Assembly: GCF_048128805.1 (NCBI RefSeq)
Contig: NC_136000.1
Span: forward strand, 26,972,359-27,036,358
DNA length: 64,000 nt
Direction: 5' to 3'
Source: Centroberyx gerrardi
Taxonomy: Eukaryota; Chordata; Actinopteri; Beryciformes; Berycidae
In this document: positions 1-19,196 of the stretch, in pieces
Position numbering within the stretch: the stretch's first letter is position 1
Layout of the letters: each line of letters begins with the position of its first letter
The notes under the pieces: generated by a model
The model's database searches: none
What the model was told of the DNA's origin: nothing
The model's input: the letters and a program-made list of their open reading frames with translations, nothing else
Program-made: the position numbers and the translations under genes

Positions 1-1
1 T

Positions 2-109
2 TCTGCTGAGGGCGAGTTTGTCTTCATCAGGAACATCATTGTAAAGCGGAGGAAACTTGGTCCACATTCACAACTGGGAGCTTCCCAGTCTGATCAGCCT
101 GAATGGTAG
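2..109 (+). other. possible 3' end of an upstream coding exon (unidentified)
   Basis: The frame starting at base 2 is open into the window edge and ends at TAG 107-109. It would encode about 35 residues, beginning SAEGEFVFIRNIIVKRRKLG and ending in PEW. It could be the C-terminus of a gene whose body lies to the left, with an AATAAA at 1,019-1,024 as a candidate polyA signal. I do not recognise the protein. In human the gene on this side of MAP1LC3B is FBXO31, transcribed the other way, and its C-terminus as I remember it does not match. A short open frame by chance is equally possible. The tract gtttgtcttcatcag ending at 30 could also be a splice acceptor, which would shorten the exon. Confidence 0.2.
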
Positions 110-1260
<1,151 letters not shown>

Positions 1261-1409
1261 CGGCAGTTATCATCTTTTTTTTTTTACCAAACTACAGACA
1301 CCGTAGCGACTTAACGTTTTTATAAACCGTTTCTAGGTTTTTTAATTCCTCTCCTGCTCGCGCTGCCACCGTTTTCTTCAATTGTGAAACTGGTTGACTT
1401 TGACGCAAT

Positions 1410-7187
<5,778 letters not shown>

Positions 7188-9084
7188 ACAGCCTTCCCTC
7201 TGCTTCCACCTGGCCAGCGATTGGACAATGATAGTTTTAGCCCCTGCCCCCCCCTCCAACTCTAACCCGACCCTCTCTCCCCACTGTTTTTCCCATAATA
7301 CCGTCTGCTTGCAGTACACACACCCTTAGTCTTAGGGCAGACACACACACACACAAACACACAGCTACATCCACACACGCCGTTGAAGGGCTTGTATGTT
7401 TTCTGCTCCCTCTCCTTCCCTCCTCTGCCCTTTAGCCCCTCCCCTCCCCTCGATTCAGATCAGATCGGTTCAGATGGTGATTTATGTATCATTGGGTTCA
7501 CATTGCAAAGAGCGGAGAGGCCGTTCACGTCGGACGTCCGCCACGCTCACCCCGGTAGCTTAACGCCACACGAGTCGACCAGTTCAGCAGCGAGTCTAAG
7601 TAGAGAAATACCCAAATCTGTGTGTGACTCAGGCCAATAGAGTCTTAAATTTCTGTCTCCGCTTCCTTATTCTCTCTCCGATGAGTCACGGCGGCGTATC
7701 GCGTTGTCGACGGCGTTTATTTTGGGCGTTCTGGTTAGTGACTCACCTGTCCCCTGGGTTTTGTGGTGCTCCACCACCTGTCTATATATATATCTTAGCC
7801 TATGAACAAAGATAACCTTAATTTTAAGATGTGTTTTGGAAACCAAGGCCCTAGAGAAAGAGAGGGAGGGAGAGAGAGAGACTTTTGCTAAGGGTTCGTG
7901 GGTTCACATTTTGTTTTTATGGAGCTTTTTATTGCAAGTCAGAGGTAGAACTTGGGGATTTGACAAGTTTTTTCCAGAGAAAAATATACAAAATTTAGGG
8001 ATGTAAGATCTCGACTGTTGTGTCACCTCATTTTCTGGGAGTTTACGTCACATTCCCTTTACGGTCCTTCTTACAGCGTTTTTATCCCCCCCTGCCTTGT
8101 AGCCTAAAGCATCTTCACTATAAAGAAGAAAAGATGTGGGGAAACTGCTATGCTATTGGAACAGATGATTGTAGTTTGCAAGACGCCTCAGTGTACAGAT
8201 AATATTGATGTTATGACTTTGATTGAGGGTTTCAGTGAGAGTATAACCAGCAGACTTTGGACACTACAAGGAGCATGGCTTGGCTGCACGTGTGCACGAG
8301 TCACTGAGGATGAGGATGTTTATGAAAATGATGATTGGAGGGGTTTGCTTGAAACGTGTTCATGTTTTTCTCCCTTTTTCTCTCATTTCCTTTGTCGGGA
8401 GTCATCGTTAAGGTGATCGCCTCAAGGAACGGAGAGGGCAGATGCATGTGAAGAGTGTGTGAACAGACGTGGGCAGGCTGACGAGCAGAGTGGCACATCT
8501 GTCTGTCAGGCTGCCCATCTTTGTTTCTGTCTTTGACCTACAGGCCAGATTCCCCCAAAACTGTTATGGTTGTGAAACTGAGCAGAAATTGTCATGATGT
8601 TAGGAGCGTTATGGGGAACCCGGACCTGAAAGGCCGCACTCTGGAGGAATACGCATCTAGAATATTCTATTAGTCTGTAGATGTTTCTTTACACTTTCTA
8701 TACCATGTGCTGTCATGCTTCTCCTCCTCTCCTCCCTCTCTCCCTCGCTCTCGCTCTCTTCTTCACAGACGGAGGTTTAGCCGCTTTTATATCGCCGTGT
8801 TTTATCCTTTTGGTTCTTTTTATTTAATGTGATTTTATTTCATTGTATAATATGTCTTTTACTCTCGCTGTCTTATGTGAAGTACAAAGGTGACTTTTTT
8901 GTTTTGTTTTTCTGACTAGTGAAAACCATTGTGTGTTTGTAACAGAGGGGTGGAGCATTTGTTTCAGCGCTGTCTTTCTGCCTGCTCCTCTGTTTCACAC
9001 CCACGTCCGCACACATACACAGCAATATTACATATTACACAGCCTCCTCTTATGTATTTATGTTGGTATTTTGTAAACAATAAA
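7188..9084 (+). other. map1lc3b: map1lc3b 3'UTR and polyA signal
   Basis: About 1.9 kb without a credible frame. AATAAA at 9,079-9,084 (in ttgtaaacaataaaaggaaa) is the best polyadenylation signal, with GU-rich sequence following (gtgtgtccattgtgttg). The length is like that of mammalian LC3B. A further AATAAA at 9,529-9,534 could serve a longer form. Confidence 0.65.
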
Positions 9085-10122
9085 AGGAAAAAAAAGAAGT
9101 GTGTCCATTGTGTTGCTCAACTGACATAACATCCAACATCCCACTGAATTACTAGACAAATTCTCATACTATATGGGCGATAGTCACACATATAAGTACA
9201 GCAGTTGTATGAAAATATGACACTTGTTTTAGTGTAATTAATCATTCCAGAATCAGATTTGCATGTGATGATGGACAAATGTGCAGGAGCTTGTCCAAAT
9301 ATGCTCAATCCATCAGGCACTTTGTAATTTATAGCTGGAAGTTGTATGCACAGCTTCATTGAGCTGCAGTTCCTTTTTAATCAATCAGGTTTCCCCACAG
9401 TCACAGAAAAGATTAAAAGATGAAGTTGCAGATGAATACTTTTATGATTGAGGCCTCAAAGCTTCCTCATTTTAATCTGCTGTGTGTCACATACTGGATG
9501 CTCTTATGCCACACACACATTTGGAAGTAATAAAATAAATCCTCAGGTCTTTCCACAGTATGAACAAGGCTCCCACTGTTGACTGCTTTCTAGTTTATTG
9601 ATGCAGTAATAACGATTAAGAGAATCAAGGCCGATCAATAATAGACATTATCAGTAATAATGAACCTGGTCCCATATGTTGTAGCCCATTTTGAACCATG
9701 CTGAGCTAATCTTACATCTGTAAATATAGATCTATTTCACAATGTTCCCTGTAATTTTCTTTGGATAAGACTGGCAGTGTTTGTCCATGACGAAAGCAGA
9801 CCTGTAATCTTAGCGTCGCTCTGTGGGCTAATTTTAACTTTAGTGCTCCAGACTACTGGTAAAGTTTAAGAATTGGATCTGACCAAATAAAAATCGTTTT
9901 CTGGGATTGGGAAATCATCGCTCATGTTGACAAATATTAATTGGAAGGTTATAGGCCATATGAAACATATTTGAATCCTTAAAATAGGTGGAATTACCCT
10001 TTAACATTGACTCAGAAGTGGGACAAACATTGCTCAGATAGAAAATGTCCTGACATGTCCAACATGTTAAAAAAACAAGAAGTCACATACACAATGTGAT
10101 GAAAGGCAGAATCAGAAAATAC
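9085..10122. other. intergenic gap between convergent genes
   Basis: About 1 kb of AT-rich sequence between the inferred 3' ends of map1lc3b and zcchc14. I see no gene or clear repeat here. Confidence 0.5.
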
Positions 10123-12014
10123 TTTATTATTCAAATCTTTTTTTTCTGATGCAAAATATAAAACAATCAAGTCTTAAAACACACTATGCAATATAAAATT
10201 TGACCTAAAAAAAAAAAAATGAACAGACTGACTTTTTTTTTTTTTTTCAAGTTCAAATTGTGTTCAAACATTTGCACGCAAATATTTCAAAAGCGCATAT
10301 TACTAAAGGTGAAGCCACATGCATGCTGCAGCCTCAGTATACCCGGCTCTGTGCTCATCCTGGCTTCAAGTCACATGCCACACCGAATGGGAAGCACATC
10401 TGAAACCTCCGATCCTTCCACTGTTGTGTGTGTACTTATATATGTCTTTAGGTGGATGCAGTTATGAATGCAAAGGCCTGATAAGTAGCCTTGGCGGTGC
10501 TGGTGCTGCTCCACCCACTGGGACTGTGTGAGGAAAGACTCTAAAGTAACTCTTGATAGTTCATCTAAAGGCAAGTAACGTTTGAGTAACTATCCAAGAG
10601 AAACTTCATTTGCTTTCTCACCTTCTGCTACTGTATAATGCATTTCATCAAAAAAAAAAAAAAAAACATTCCCTAAATATAACACTGAAGCATCTTACAT
10701 TGCTGCACCACCATTGGAACCTAATGCATGAAGTGTTTCAATGCATACATTCATTGAGAATTCACACACGACTGTTCCAGAAATGTAAATGAGCATTAAC
10801 AGGGTCGCTGTGCATTGAATTCTACAACTGTGCTGCATCTCATATGCAGAATACGAAGACAGCAAGACCATCTGTACGGGTGTTTGGTGGATCTGGAGCC
10901 AGGCGACATACCCATTATTTCCCCCGTTATTGGCTGCTAGACAATACTCCACAGAAAAAACACAGAAAAACACATTTCATATCACAATAAAAAAAAAAAC
11001 AGAACGAGATTGTACGCAACTCTTGCCGTATCGCTTAAAACCAACGGACATGAAGTTGTGACTGGTATACATATCTTTAGTATTTTACCATATTAAATAA
11101 ACATCCCGCGTCCCTGTGCTGCGCCCTCCAGGGGGACAGATAGAGTTTCGTCTGAAGGACCAGCTGTCCTTGTGTCTTCAAAACGCCGGGTCCTGCCCAG
11201 CAACTCGCTTAAAGTCAAAGGCTTGAATACACTGGGAGACATTTGGAACAATGCTGCCAGGAAAAAACGTTTCTTAGATTGAAAAAACACTACTATAGTC
11301 ATCTATTAAACATCGAGAAGCAATTATTGAACAGTAAATGTATTATTTCTCAATTTCTTTTTCATAAAATTACTTCCCGTGTGTCTCCCCTCACTGGCAA
11401 CACTGCCAAAAATGGCCGGCGGTGTACTGAACACCTCCATAGTGTGTGTCTCTGTCCAAACCTCGATCATTTCAGGTGAAAAGTGCTTCGCTGGCCACAG
11501 CCAGGTGGCTTTATTCTCCTCTAAACATTCATATCAACGACAAACCTCTCTATAAAAATGTACCGACATCCTTTCAGACAATCCTCACTGCTTTATTAAG
11601 TCCAGTAGAAGGCAAAAACCCTTAAAGGCATCGGTTAAATGAAACAACACTGTCCAAACCCTTAGAAAAAAATTCAACAAACTCAAAACGTTCTTAAAAA
11701 CCTTTGCATAAAGACTGAGACTGACTCTTTCCCAGAGCGAGAACATGTTTTGGACTGACATCCAGGGCAGCTCTACATTCCCATGCCAACATCAACAACA
11801 ATGTAAAAAAACCATGAGTTGAAAGAACACTGGCACTATTTTGTTTGCTGTCCTTCATCTTGAGTAACTAAGGAGATAAAATGGGGGACGTGAAGTCAAA
11901 AACGCAGACAAACAGGCATGAAAAAGGTTGTGAAATGACTGAGAATACGGAGTGCATCCTGATATCGCTGCCCGACCCGACTGCCTTGGTACAGAGGAGC
12001 AGTATTTGGCACTC

Positions 12015-12180
12015 ATCAGGTTGGCCCAGAGGTAGAGAGGCTGAATAATAACCCAAAGGTGATCGGTTCCATCCCAGGCACTGTTGGGAGGGTTTATTAG
12101 AAGGTAGCTGGTATATCTACGATCCCCATTTTTACCCTTTTTTATATTTTCCCCCTGTTCTCCAAGGAGGAAGAACGAGG
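12015..12180 (+). mobile_element. tRNA-derived SINE fragment in the zcchc14 3'UTR
   Basis: The tract ttggcccagaggtagagagg resembles a pol III A box, and ggtgatcggttccatcccag a B box, at the spacing of a tRNA-like SINE head. An AT-rich body follows. It lies antisense to zcchc14. It lacks a tRNA fold, so it is not called a tRNA gene. Confidence 0.55.
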
Positions 12181-12232
12181 AGGAGACACAATCATCCTGA
12201 CCAGTCACAACCGGGAACAGGACATGGCGAGG

Positions 12233-12496
12233 GTTAAAGGGGCAAGTGACATTTTGGCCAAAAATGAGTATTATATGTGATTGGAAAGCTCTTGTTGAGC
12301 TCTATCTGATGGTGAACAAAATTGAAATAGAGGAGAAAATCAAGAAATGTCTTACTTCTTCTTAGCTTTTTACAGAACATCAGTTTTCTGAATCTTACTC
12401 TGTAAAATTATGAATGGTTCCTATGTTGCGTTTTCAATACAAAAAGATGCCATCACAAGATTAGGAAAAGGTCACTTACGCCCCTTTCGCCCTAAA
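12233..12496. mobile_element. MITE-like element with terminal inverted repeats
   Basis: The left end reads agggttaaaggggcaagtga. The right end, reverse-complemented, reads agggtttagggcgaaaggggcgtaagtgacc. AAAGGGGC and AAGTGAC are shared in order, and the ends are about 260 bp apart. The interior has no frame. This fits a short non-autonomous DNA transposon. The superfamily cannot be set without target-site duplications. Confidence 0.5.
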
Positions 12497-12632
12497 CCCT
12501 CCATGTATGGAGAGTCAGCTGAAAACTTTCACTGTAACACACTGTAACTGGAATCTACATGATACTGTATGCCATTCATGATAGAAGCTCTGACTGCTGT
12601 GAGCCGAGCCTGACCACAACAGACTGAGCAGA

Positions 12633-12657
12633 ACAGAACAGAACAGAACAGAACAGG
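12633..12657. repeat. (GAACA)5 pentamer
   Basis: Five units of a cagaa/gaaca pentamer within the inferred zcchc14 3'UTR. Confidence 0.9.
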
Positions 12658-13870
12658 ACTTTAACGCTGAGTGTATCTGTGTGAGAATTACTGTACCAGT
12701 ATGTCCTGTCCTGTGTACGCTACAGGCTTCCAAAAAAGTCACGTCTTGACTGGAAAATAACAACTTTCCTCTAGTATTCAGCAAAAAGAGAGAATAACAC
12801 TAGAGCTTCACTCTGGACTCAGAAGGCTAAACTTACACTTGAAAAAAACAGTGAACAGGAAAAGGTGTATACATGCCATCGTGATGATGATACCTGTAAT
12901 AATAAAAAAAAATCAGTTTATCTGTATATCATAATTGGGGTAGAGCTCCTCATTATTGTAAACAGGGTTTGATATTGTACGCCATGTTAAAAAAACATGC
13001 AGCACTTGTATCCAGTAGATGAAGGGGATACTGGATGTATGCACACACACACTGTCTTTGGTTTGAGAACTGTCCAAAACACTACAAATACCTACAGACT
13101 AAGGATGGATAAAATAGGCATTTCCATCCACATAAACACGCACAAACAGTCATTTGGCTGGGAAGCTAGAGAGACTTTGAGACAACATTATCCAATTCTC
13201 ATGATACAATCGGGAAGTGCCTTTCCTATTCGTTCTGATTCTCCGGTCAGACCGCACTGATTGTCTGTGCCACTGCTAGTGCTTCTGCTCACTGTGTAGT
13301 GTTATTGCTGTGGAGGAGACAGAGTTCCAGCTTTGTCTCTGAAATGAACCACGTATCACTCAGCATCCACATCCCCGGCTCTCCTTGTGATCTGGGTTGG
13401 AGATCTGAAGAGGGATGAGGGCTAATCGCTGGACACAAACTATGAGTGCGAGGTCCAACAATAGCATAAATGTACACTTGTATGTACTCCTTCGTCCCTC
13501 TCTGTTCCTCTTTCATCTGTTTCTTATTCCTCGTCTTCCTCCTATCCCTTCATAAGGCATAATAATAAGTACTGTATACAAGGAACGCCTCTCCCTGCGT
13601 GCTTTCCGCTGCTCTCAGAATCCCGTGTCTGCCACCGAAGGCTCTCTAAGGTATGAGTTGTTGTAGCAGAATTACAAAGGATAGAATAGGTCTTCGCGTT
13701 CAAATCAACGGGCCTTGAAGCGTGATACACGGTGCTGCGCTGCACCGAGAAGCGGCCGTCCGATCTCTCCTTTTCAGCTCTGCGGCTGCTGCCTGGTGGC
13801 CTCGGGAAAAACACCGGGTACAGTGGAGCCAGGAGTGTGTCAGTTCAAATCCCCCTGGTGTTTCTGCTAG

Positions 13871-13926
13871 TTAGTCCCCCGAGTCCTTATTGTCAGAGTG
13901 AGGAGTGTACTTCAGTCGAAACGTCC
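13871..13926 (-). CDS. zcchc14: zcchc14 coding exon 14 (last)
   Basis: Acceptor tgttttgcag. Encodes GTFRLKYTPHSDNKDSGD with stop TAA 13,873-13,871. TFRLKY is the conserved C-terminal motif of vertebrate ZCCHC14. Confidence 0.93.
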
Positions 13927-15530
13927 CTGCAAAACACAGCAGAGAGATAAAGTTGTGGTTATGAAGCTTTGGCAGTGTTGTCTTGGCAGATAGATGTTTT
14001 TTTTAATCATGTGGGTTTTCTGTTTTTGGACAATTGTCCTATTAAAGCATTTTTTGTGCATGCTACTCTTTAGAAAGCAGCAGTTATGACAGTGTGATTC
14101 ATATATTGACTGAGAATGGGAATCGACTTTGTGTAGACTATTGTGAGAATATTTCTGCTGCCCACCTTGTAGAAAAAATGACACTAACAATAATAATCTG
14201 TCTAATAAATGGGTCATATTGTGTCTTGAAATGTGAGTAAAATTGATTCATTCATTCACCTTGCTGTATTGAATCCATGGGCGGCTGTTTGCAGTCCTCC
14301 GCTCTGTGTCCGTTGGCACCACAGTTATAACAAGACAGGTTCCCCGCTGCCCGTTTCTGGCCTCCATTTCCCACCATGCCGTGGGGCTGGTAGAAGCCGA
14401 AGCCCTGCTGCTGGTCGTGTGACACGGGGCTGTGGCGGTACAGGGGCGGCGGCGCCACCATCGGGTAGGAGAACGGCGCTGCGCCCGTGCCCGCGGCGCT
14501 GGAGGTGGCGATCAGCGGGCTGAGGTGGAGCAGGGGGCCCAGCGTGAAGAGGGAGGGGCCGGCCGAGAACGGCTGCAGGTAGCCGGCCGCCGCGTACCCG
14601 GGCAGCGCCCCGTACGCCCCGCAGTTCCCCCGACAGCCGCACGAGCTGCACACGCACACGGACGAGGCGTGGCCCGAGCCTTGATTGCCGGCGGGGCCGT
14701 CCAGCGAAGAGGAGGAGGAGGAAGAGGAGGGGGAGGAGCTGGAGGCGGGCTGGGGCGGGCAGTAAGAGTTGCCGGGCACTGCCGCCACGGGAACGCTGCT
14801 CGCGGTTGCCATGCCGACAAAGCCTCCGCCACTAGAGGAGCTCCCGGGCTGGGAGCCGGACTTTGCGGAGGGAGAGGAGGAGGAGTAGGAAGGGAAGGAG
14901 AAGGAGGACAAGGAGGAGGAGGACATGGAGGAGAAAGAGGAGGAGGTAGACGGATAGGAGTAGTATCCGGATGGCGAGGGCGACGAAGAGGAGGAGAGGT
15001 GGAAGTGGAGGGGAGGGTGGGAGACGTGGTGGAGGCTGTTGGAGGTGGAGGTGAGGGCCGAGCTGGTTTCCACCATCAGGCCCGCGGCGCCGCCCGCCAG
15101 GCCGCGGCACGCCACCGCGTCCTGGAGGAGCGGGGAGGAGGGGGAGCCGTCCACGTTCAGCCCGGGGAACAGGCTCTCCAGCCGCACCCCCATCCCGACG
15201 CCGAACCCCGGCTTGGTCCTGTCCTCGGGGCAGAGGGGAGGGGGCCGGGGCTTGCGAGGTGAGGTCAGGATGCGCGCGGGGTTGGAGACCGGGGAGAGTA
15301 GGGTCTGCGGGTAGCCGCTGGCCTGGGGGTGGTGGGGAGACGACGGAGGGAGGCCGAAAGGAAGGTGGGAGGAGCAGGAGGGCGGGAGAGGGGGAGCCGG
15401 GTCGGTCTGGACGGGGAGCACCTGCGCTGTGGGCCGACCGGAGCCGGCCGGGCAGCTGGAGTTGAGGAGGACGACACACGGCCTGTCCTTCTCCGCACCG
15501 CCTCCTGCTGGGTCTGGACCCGACATGCCT

Positions 15531-15568
<38 letters not shown>

Positions 15569-16323
15569 CAGAGAGAGAGTGAGAGAGAGAGAGAGAGAGT
15601 GGTATGTTGAGTATCAGTGCGAGTATGTGTGTGTATGTGCAAGTGTGTTGGGATTGAGGAAGGAGGAAGGCAGAAAATACAGACAGAAAATTGGTTCAGT
15701 CTCAATAAAATATCCCAAATATTTCTTTAAAAAGGAAATAAAATGATATTCTATTCTTTCAGGGATGGAAATTTTTACTAGCCTAGGCCTTGTCAGTTCA
15801 GGTTAGTGCAAACCTCATTATCTGGCGTATGAATGGGGGTAAATTGATTCATTATTTTGTTTCATCATTCGATAGTCCGGTGTGAAGACTTACGTCTGTG
15901 GATGTCTCTGGCCCTGTCGAAGGTGGAGTCGCGGCAGAGTGGCATTCGAGGGGAGCAGGGAGAGCTGGAGTAGCCCGAGGACGAGCTGCCATCTCGGGGC
16001 ACGGGGACGGGGTGGTGGTGGGGCACGGCGTCCACCTCCACCCGCAGCTCTCCTGCAATACATTTCAATATATAATCATTACAAACTTTTTACACCTTTT
16101 TTTTATCCAGGTTTCCTACACTATGGGATGCAGGTCTATTTTGGGTGGGTTCCACATGGTATGTTTTAATGCAACAAACATCAAATCTCCTCATTACCTG
16201 CAGTGGATGTGGGGTGCGCTGAGGGTCCCATGTGACTGGAAGGTGTCACCCTGGCAATGCCACTGCAGGAGCCAGGGAACTGAGAGGCCGCGTACCGCTT
16301 CTCCATCTTCATCTCCCTGCTGG

Positions 16324-16363
<40 letters not shown>

Positions 16364-19146
16364 CAAAACAAGATGTAAGGAGAGTAGACCATACAAAATA
16401 GCACATTAAGAAAAACATTTGATGCATATTCTGATTCATATTCTTTAAGTCTGTCTCAAATTTATTGAGTTTATCTTTTACAAGCTAAATTTCAGCATAA
16501 CTTCAAGGGGGTGAATAATTTTATAAACTAGACTTGTTACTGTTATTTCAAATGTACATACATCCCCTTCTACTGGGACAGAATACTCTATTACTATTCA
16601 CTATTCCTATACTATTCACTCAGTTTATGTCCAGAGCGGCTGGTGTCAGTCTATGGACACCAGAGGGAGACATTGTCCACTCAACAACAAACTCAAGATC
16701 CCCACCGCTGTTCTTACAATCTGAGCCTGAGACACAATCACATCTGCTAACCCCTCGCATGGAAAACCACTGCAGGAACTTTCCATTTTCTGTGCCTTGT
16801 ATACACACACACACATGCACACACACACACGTTGTCACCTGCCTAATGGGAACATGTTGATACTAGGAATGGAAACAGGATCAAGTGATAATAAGAGCAG
16901 GTTCACACAGGAATCCAGGTGTGTGTGTGTGTGTGTGCGTAGGTATTTGTGTGCATGTTTATGTGTTTTCGCATGTGTTTCTGATAGTTATCTCTTCAGA
17001 AGTACATCTTATCTCCTCCAGCTCACCAACAACTGGTTAACCATTGACACTGTATGGACCATTACCGCTGTAGATTCACAGCAGCGCTCTGCCTGTTAAT
17101 CGTTAATAGGACACAGCATCAGCTAAAGCTCACGGTGCTTTGCTACACAGACCTACAGTATATGTAGTTCCAAGCCTAATGCCAACCAAGCCTCATTTTG
17201 AAGTCTTTGTTCACTTATCCTTCTACCTGATGAGAGGATTATACAGGACTAGGAATGCACAATGCACAGTTTTTTCAATGCCAACGCCAATTCAAAGTAC
17301 GCAGCTTAAAGTAGTTCCCGATGCATTGCTTTTACTCAACAATGCAGACTTTGACCATTAGTTTGTCGTTACAGAAAATGATTTAAATATAACTCCTTGT
17401 TCTTTGTCTAAGAGATTTTACATCCCTCTATGTGTGAAAAAGGCAGAAAATCAACATCAACATGTATTCTACTTTGGCCAGGTAGGAGACTGATACTGGA
17501 TTCCAGTACTGTATCAGTGCTTTCCCATATAGGGCATATTTACAACAGTTCTGTCCTAGTTGTCAACAGCTGACATCATCAGCTGTTCATTCAGTCATTC
17601 GGTCATTCATTCAATCATTCGTCAGAGCAGCATTTCTCAAAGTGGGGTGGGGGTGGTGGGGTCACTGGTGCCAGTCACTGGGATGTTGCTGAACTGCTGA
17701 TGGGATAGTAATCTAATACAGGACCTGGCTATTCTCCACTAATACTTTATTTATTTTCCAAGAACCTCTGTTTTACGTGATTATTCCATTGTTACAGGGA
17801 TACTGTCAGGGCACTACGACCCTGGCCTTTGCACTCCTTACTACTGATTGCTTTTACCTATTGGTGATTTAGGAATTGAAGCTTATTCTACTGTTGCACT
17901 CATTGTAAGTCGTTCTGGATAAGAGCATCAGCTAAATGCTTAAAATGTAAAATGTACTTTTAATGGAAGCATTGCTTGAAGATTAATTATTTATTTTGGA
18001 TTAATGCTACCTAATTAGCGCTTGCTAGCTAGCTACATTTGTCATTAAAATGTTTTAAAAACTATTTAGAACTTTGTAGGTGCAGACCATTGCATAGATG
18101 CAATCACAGCCTCTGGCCCCACCCACAATTGGTCAGAATAGAGCGACCCATCATCATTCGGACCCCAAGAAGACTACTGGTGCCATGGGCATCAGCTAAT
18201 GGGGATCTTTTTAAATAAATAAATAAATAAATCAACCAAGTTGCTCGCAGTGTGAACATGGGGAAAGACAAAAAGACTGAGGAACACTGCACTAGTGGTA
18301 TCAGCAGCATGCTGTACTGACTTCTGCAGCTCAAGCTGAGTCTTGAGTTTCTTCTTGGCTCCTTGGGTCAAGTCGTACTTGTTCAGGTCCTCCTCTGTCA
18401 GTGCTAAAAACTGTGGGAAACAGGAAAACACGCTCAGAACTTTGGGAAACAGAAAATATATAACAAAAACAAAGGCATACAGTTTTTTAGATTTATTGAG
18501 CGACTGATTGATTGTCCGTGTTGTTTCCTGTTGTAAGCTATTTTGTATAACCAAATTACATTCTATCTTAGAATCTAAACCTGTACCCACCTCCTCCATG
18601 GTGAGCTGTTTGAAGACAGGGTAATACTTATGGAGCCGAAGCCTGCGTAGCCAGTCCAGGATGCCATTTTGCTCTGGAGTATTGGCCAGGGACTGGGGCG
18701 GTGGCTGGGGATGGGACAGGGAGTACGAGTGGGACTGAGAATGGGGCAGAGGACTGGGCTGGGAATGTGCGTGGGATGGCGACTGGGCATGGGATGGGTG
18801 CTGGGACTGGGACTGGGACTGGGACTGGGGTTGGTTACCGGGCTGACTGCTGGTTTGCACCTGAGGGTGGTGCTGGGAGTACGGGTGGGACTGAGGGTGG
18901 GTCTGGGACGGGCTGTCGCCCTGGGTGGCCTGGGCCGGCACGGGGGGAGGGGGAGGGAGGGAAGACAGCTGGGGAGGAGGGATGGAGGGAGGCAGAGAGG
19001 GAGGAAGAGGAGGAGGCAGGGAGGAGAGGTGAGGAGGGGAGCGAGTCAGGATGGAGCTGTGGACGCTCACAACCGGCTGGACACTGGCCACTCCATACAC
19101 CGCCCTGGGAGGGAAAGGGAAAGAGGATCACAAGCTGTACAAATCC

Positions 19147-19196
<50 letters not shown>

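Larger units (their letters stand above)
10123..13870 (-). other. zcchc14: zcchc14 3'UTR and candidate polyA signal
   Basis: Downstream of the TAA at 13,873-13,871 on the minus strand there is no further exon. The first convincing distal minus-strand AATAAA is at 10,128-10,123, giving a 3'UTR of about 3.7 kb. An AATAAA at 12,098-12,093 could give a shorter form. Contents include a tRNA-like SINE head (about 12,015-12,180), a MITE-like element (12,233-12,496) and a (GAACA)n pentamer (about 12,633-12,657). The true end is inferred. Confidence 0.5.
16363..18321 (-). other. zcchc14: zcchc14 intron 10 (main part)
   Basis: About 2 kb. It holds short CA/GT tracts (about 16,801-16,830 and 16,919-16,938), a possible hAT-like remnant (17,628-18,292) and a LINE-tail repeat (17,871-17,955). 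No exon is seen. Confidence 0.65.

Noticed and set aside
14432..15262. 276-codon open frame on plus over zcchc14 exon 13
   Set aside because: Antisense shadow of a GC-rich coding exon; Arg/Gly/Ala-rich composition with no domain, and the sense strand is clearly ZCCHC14.
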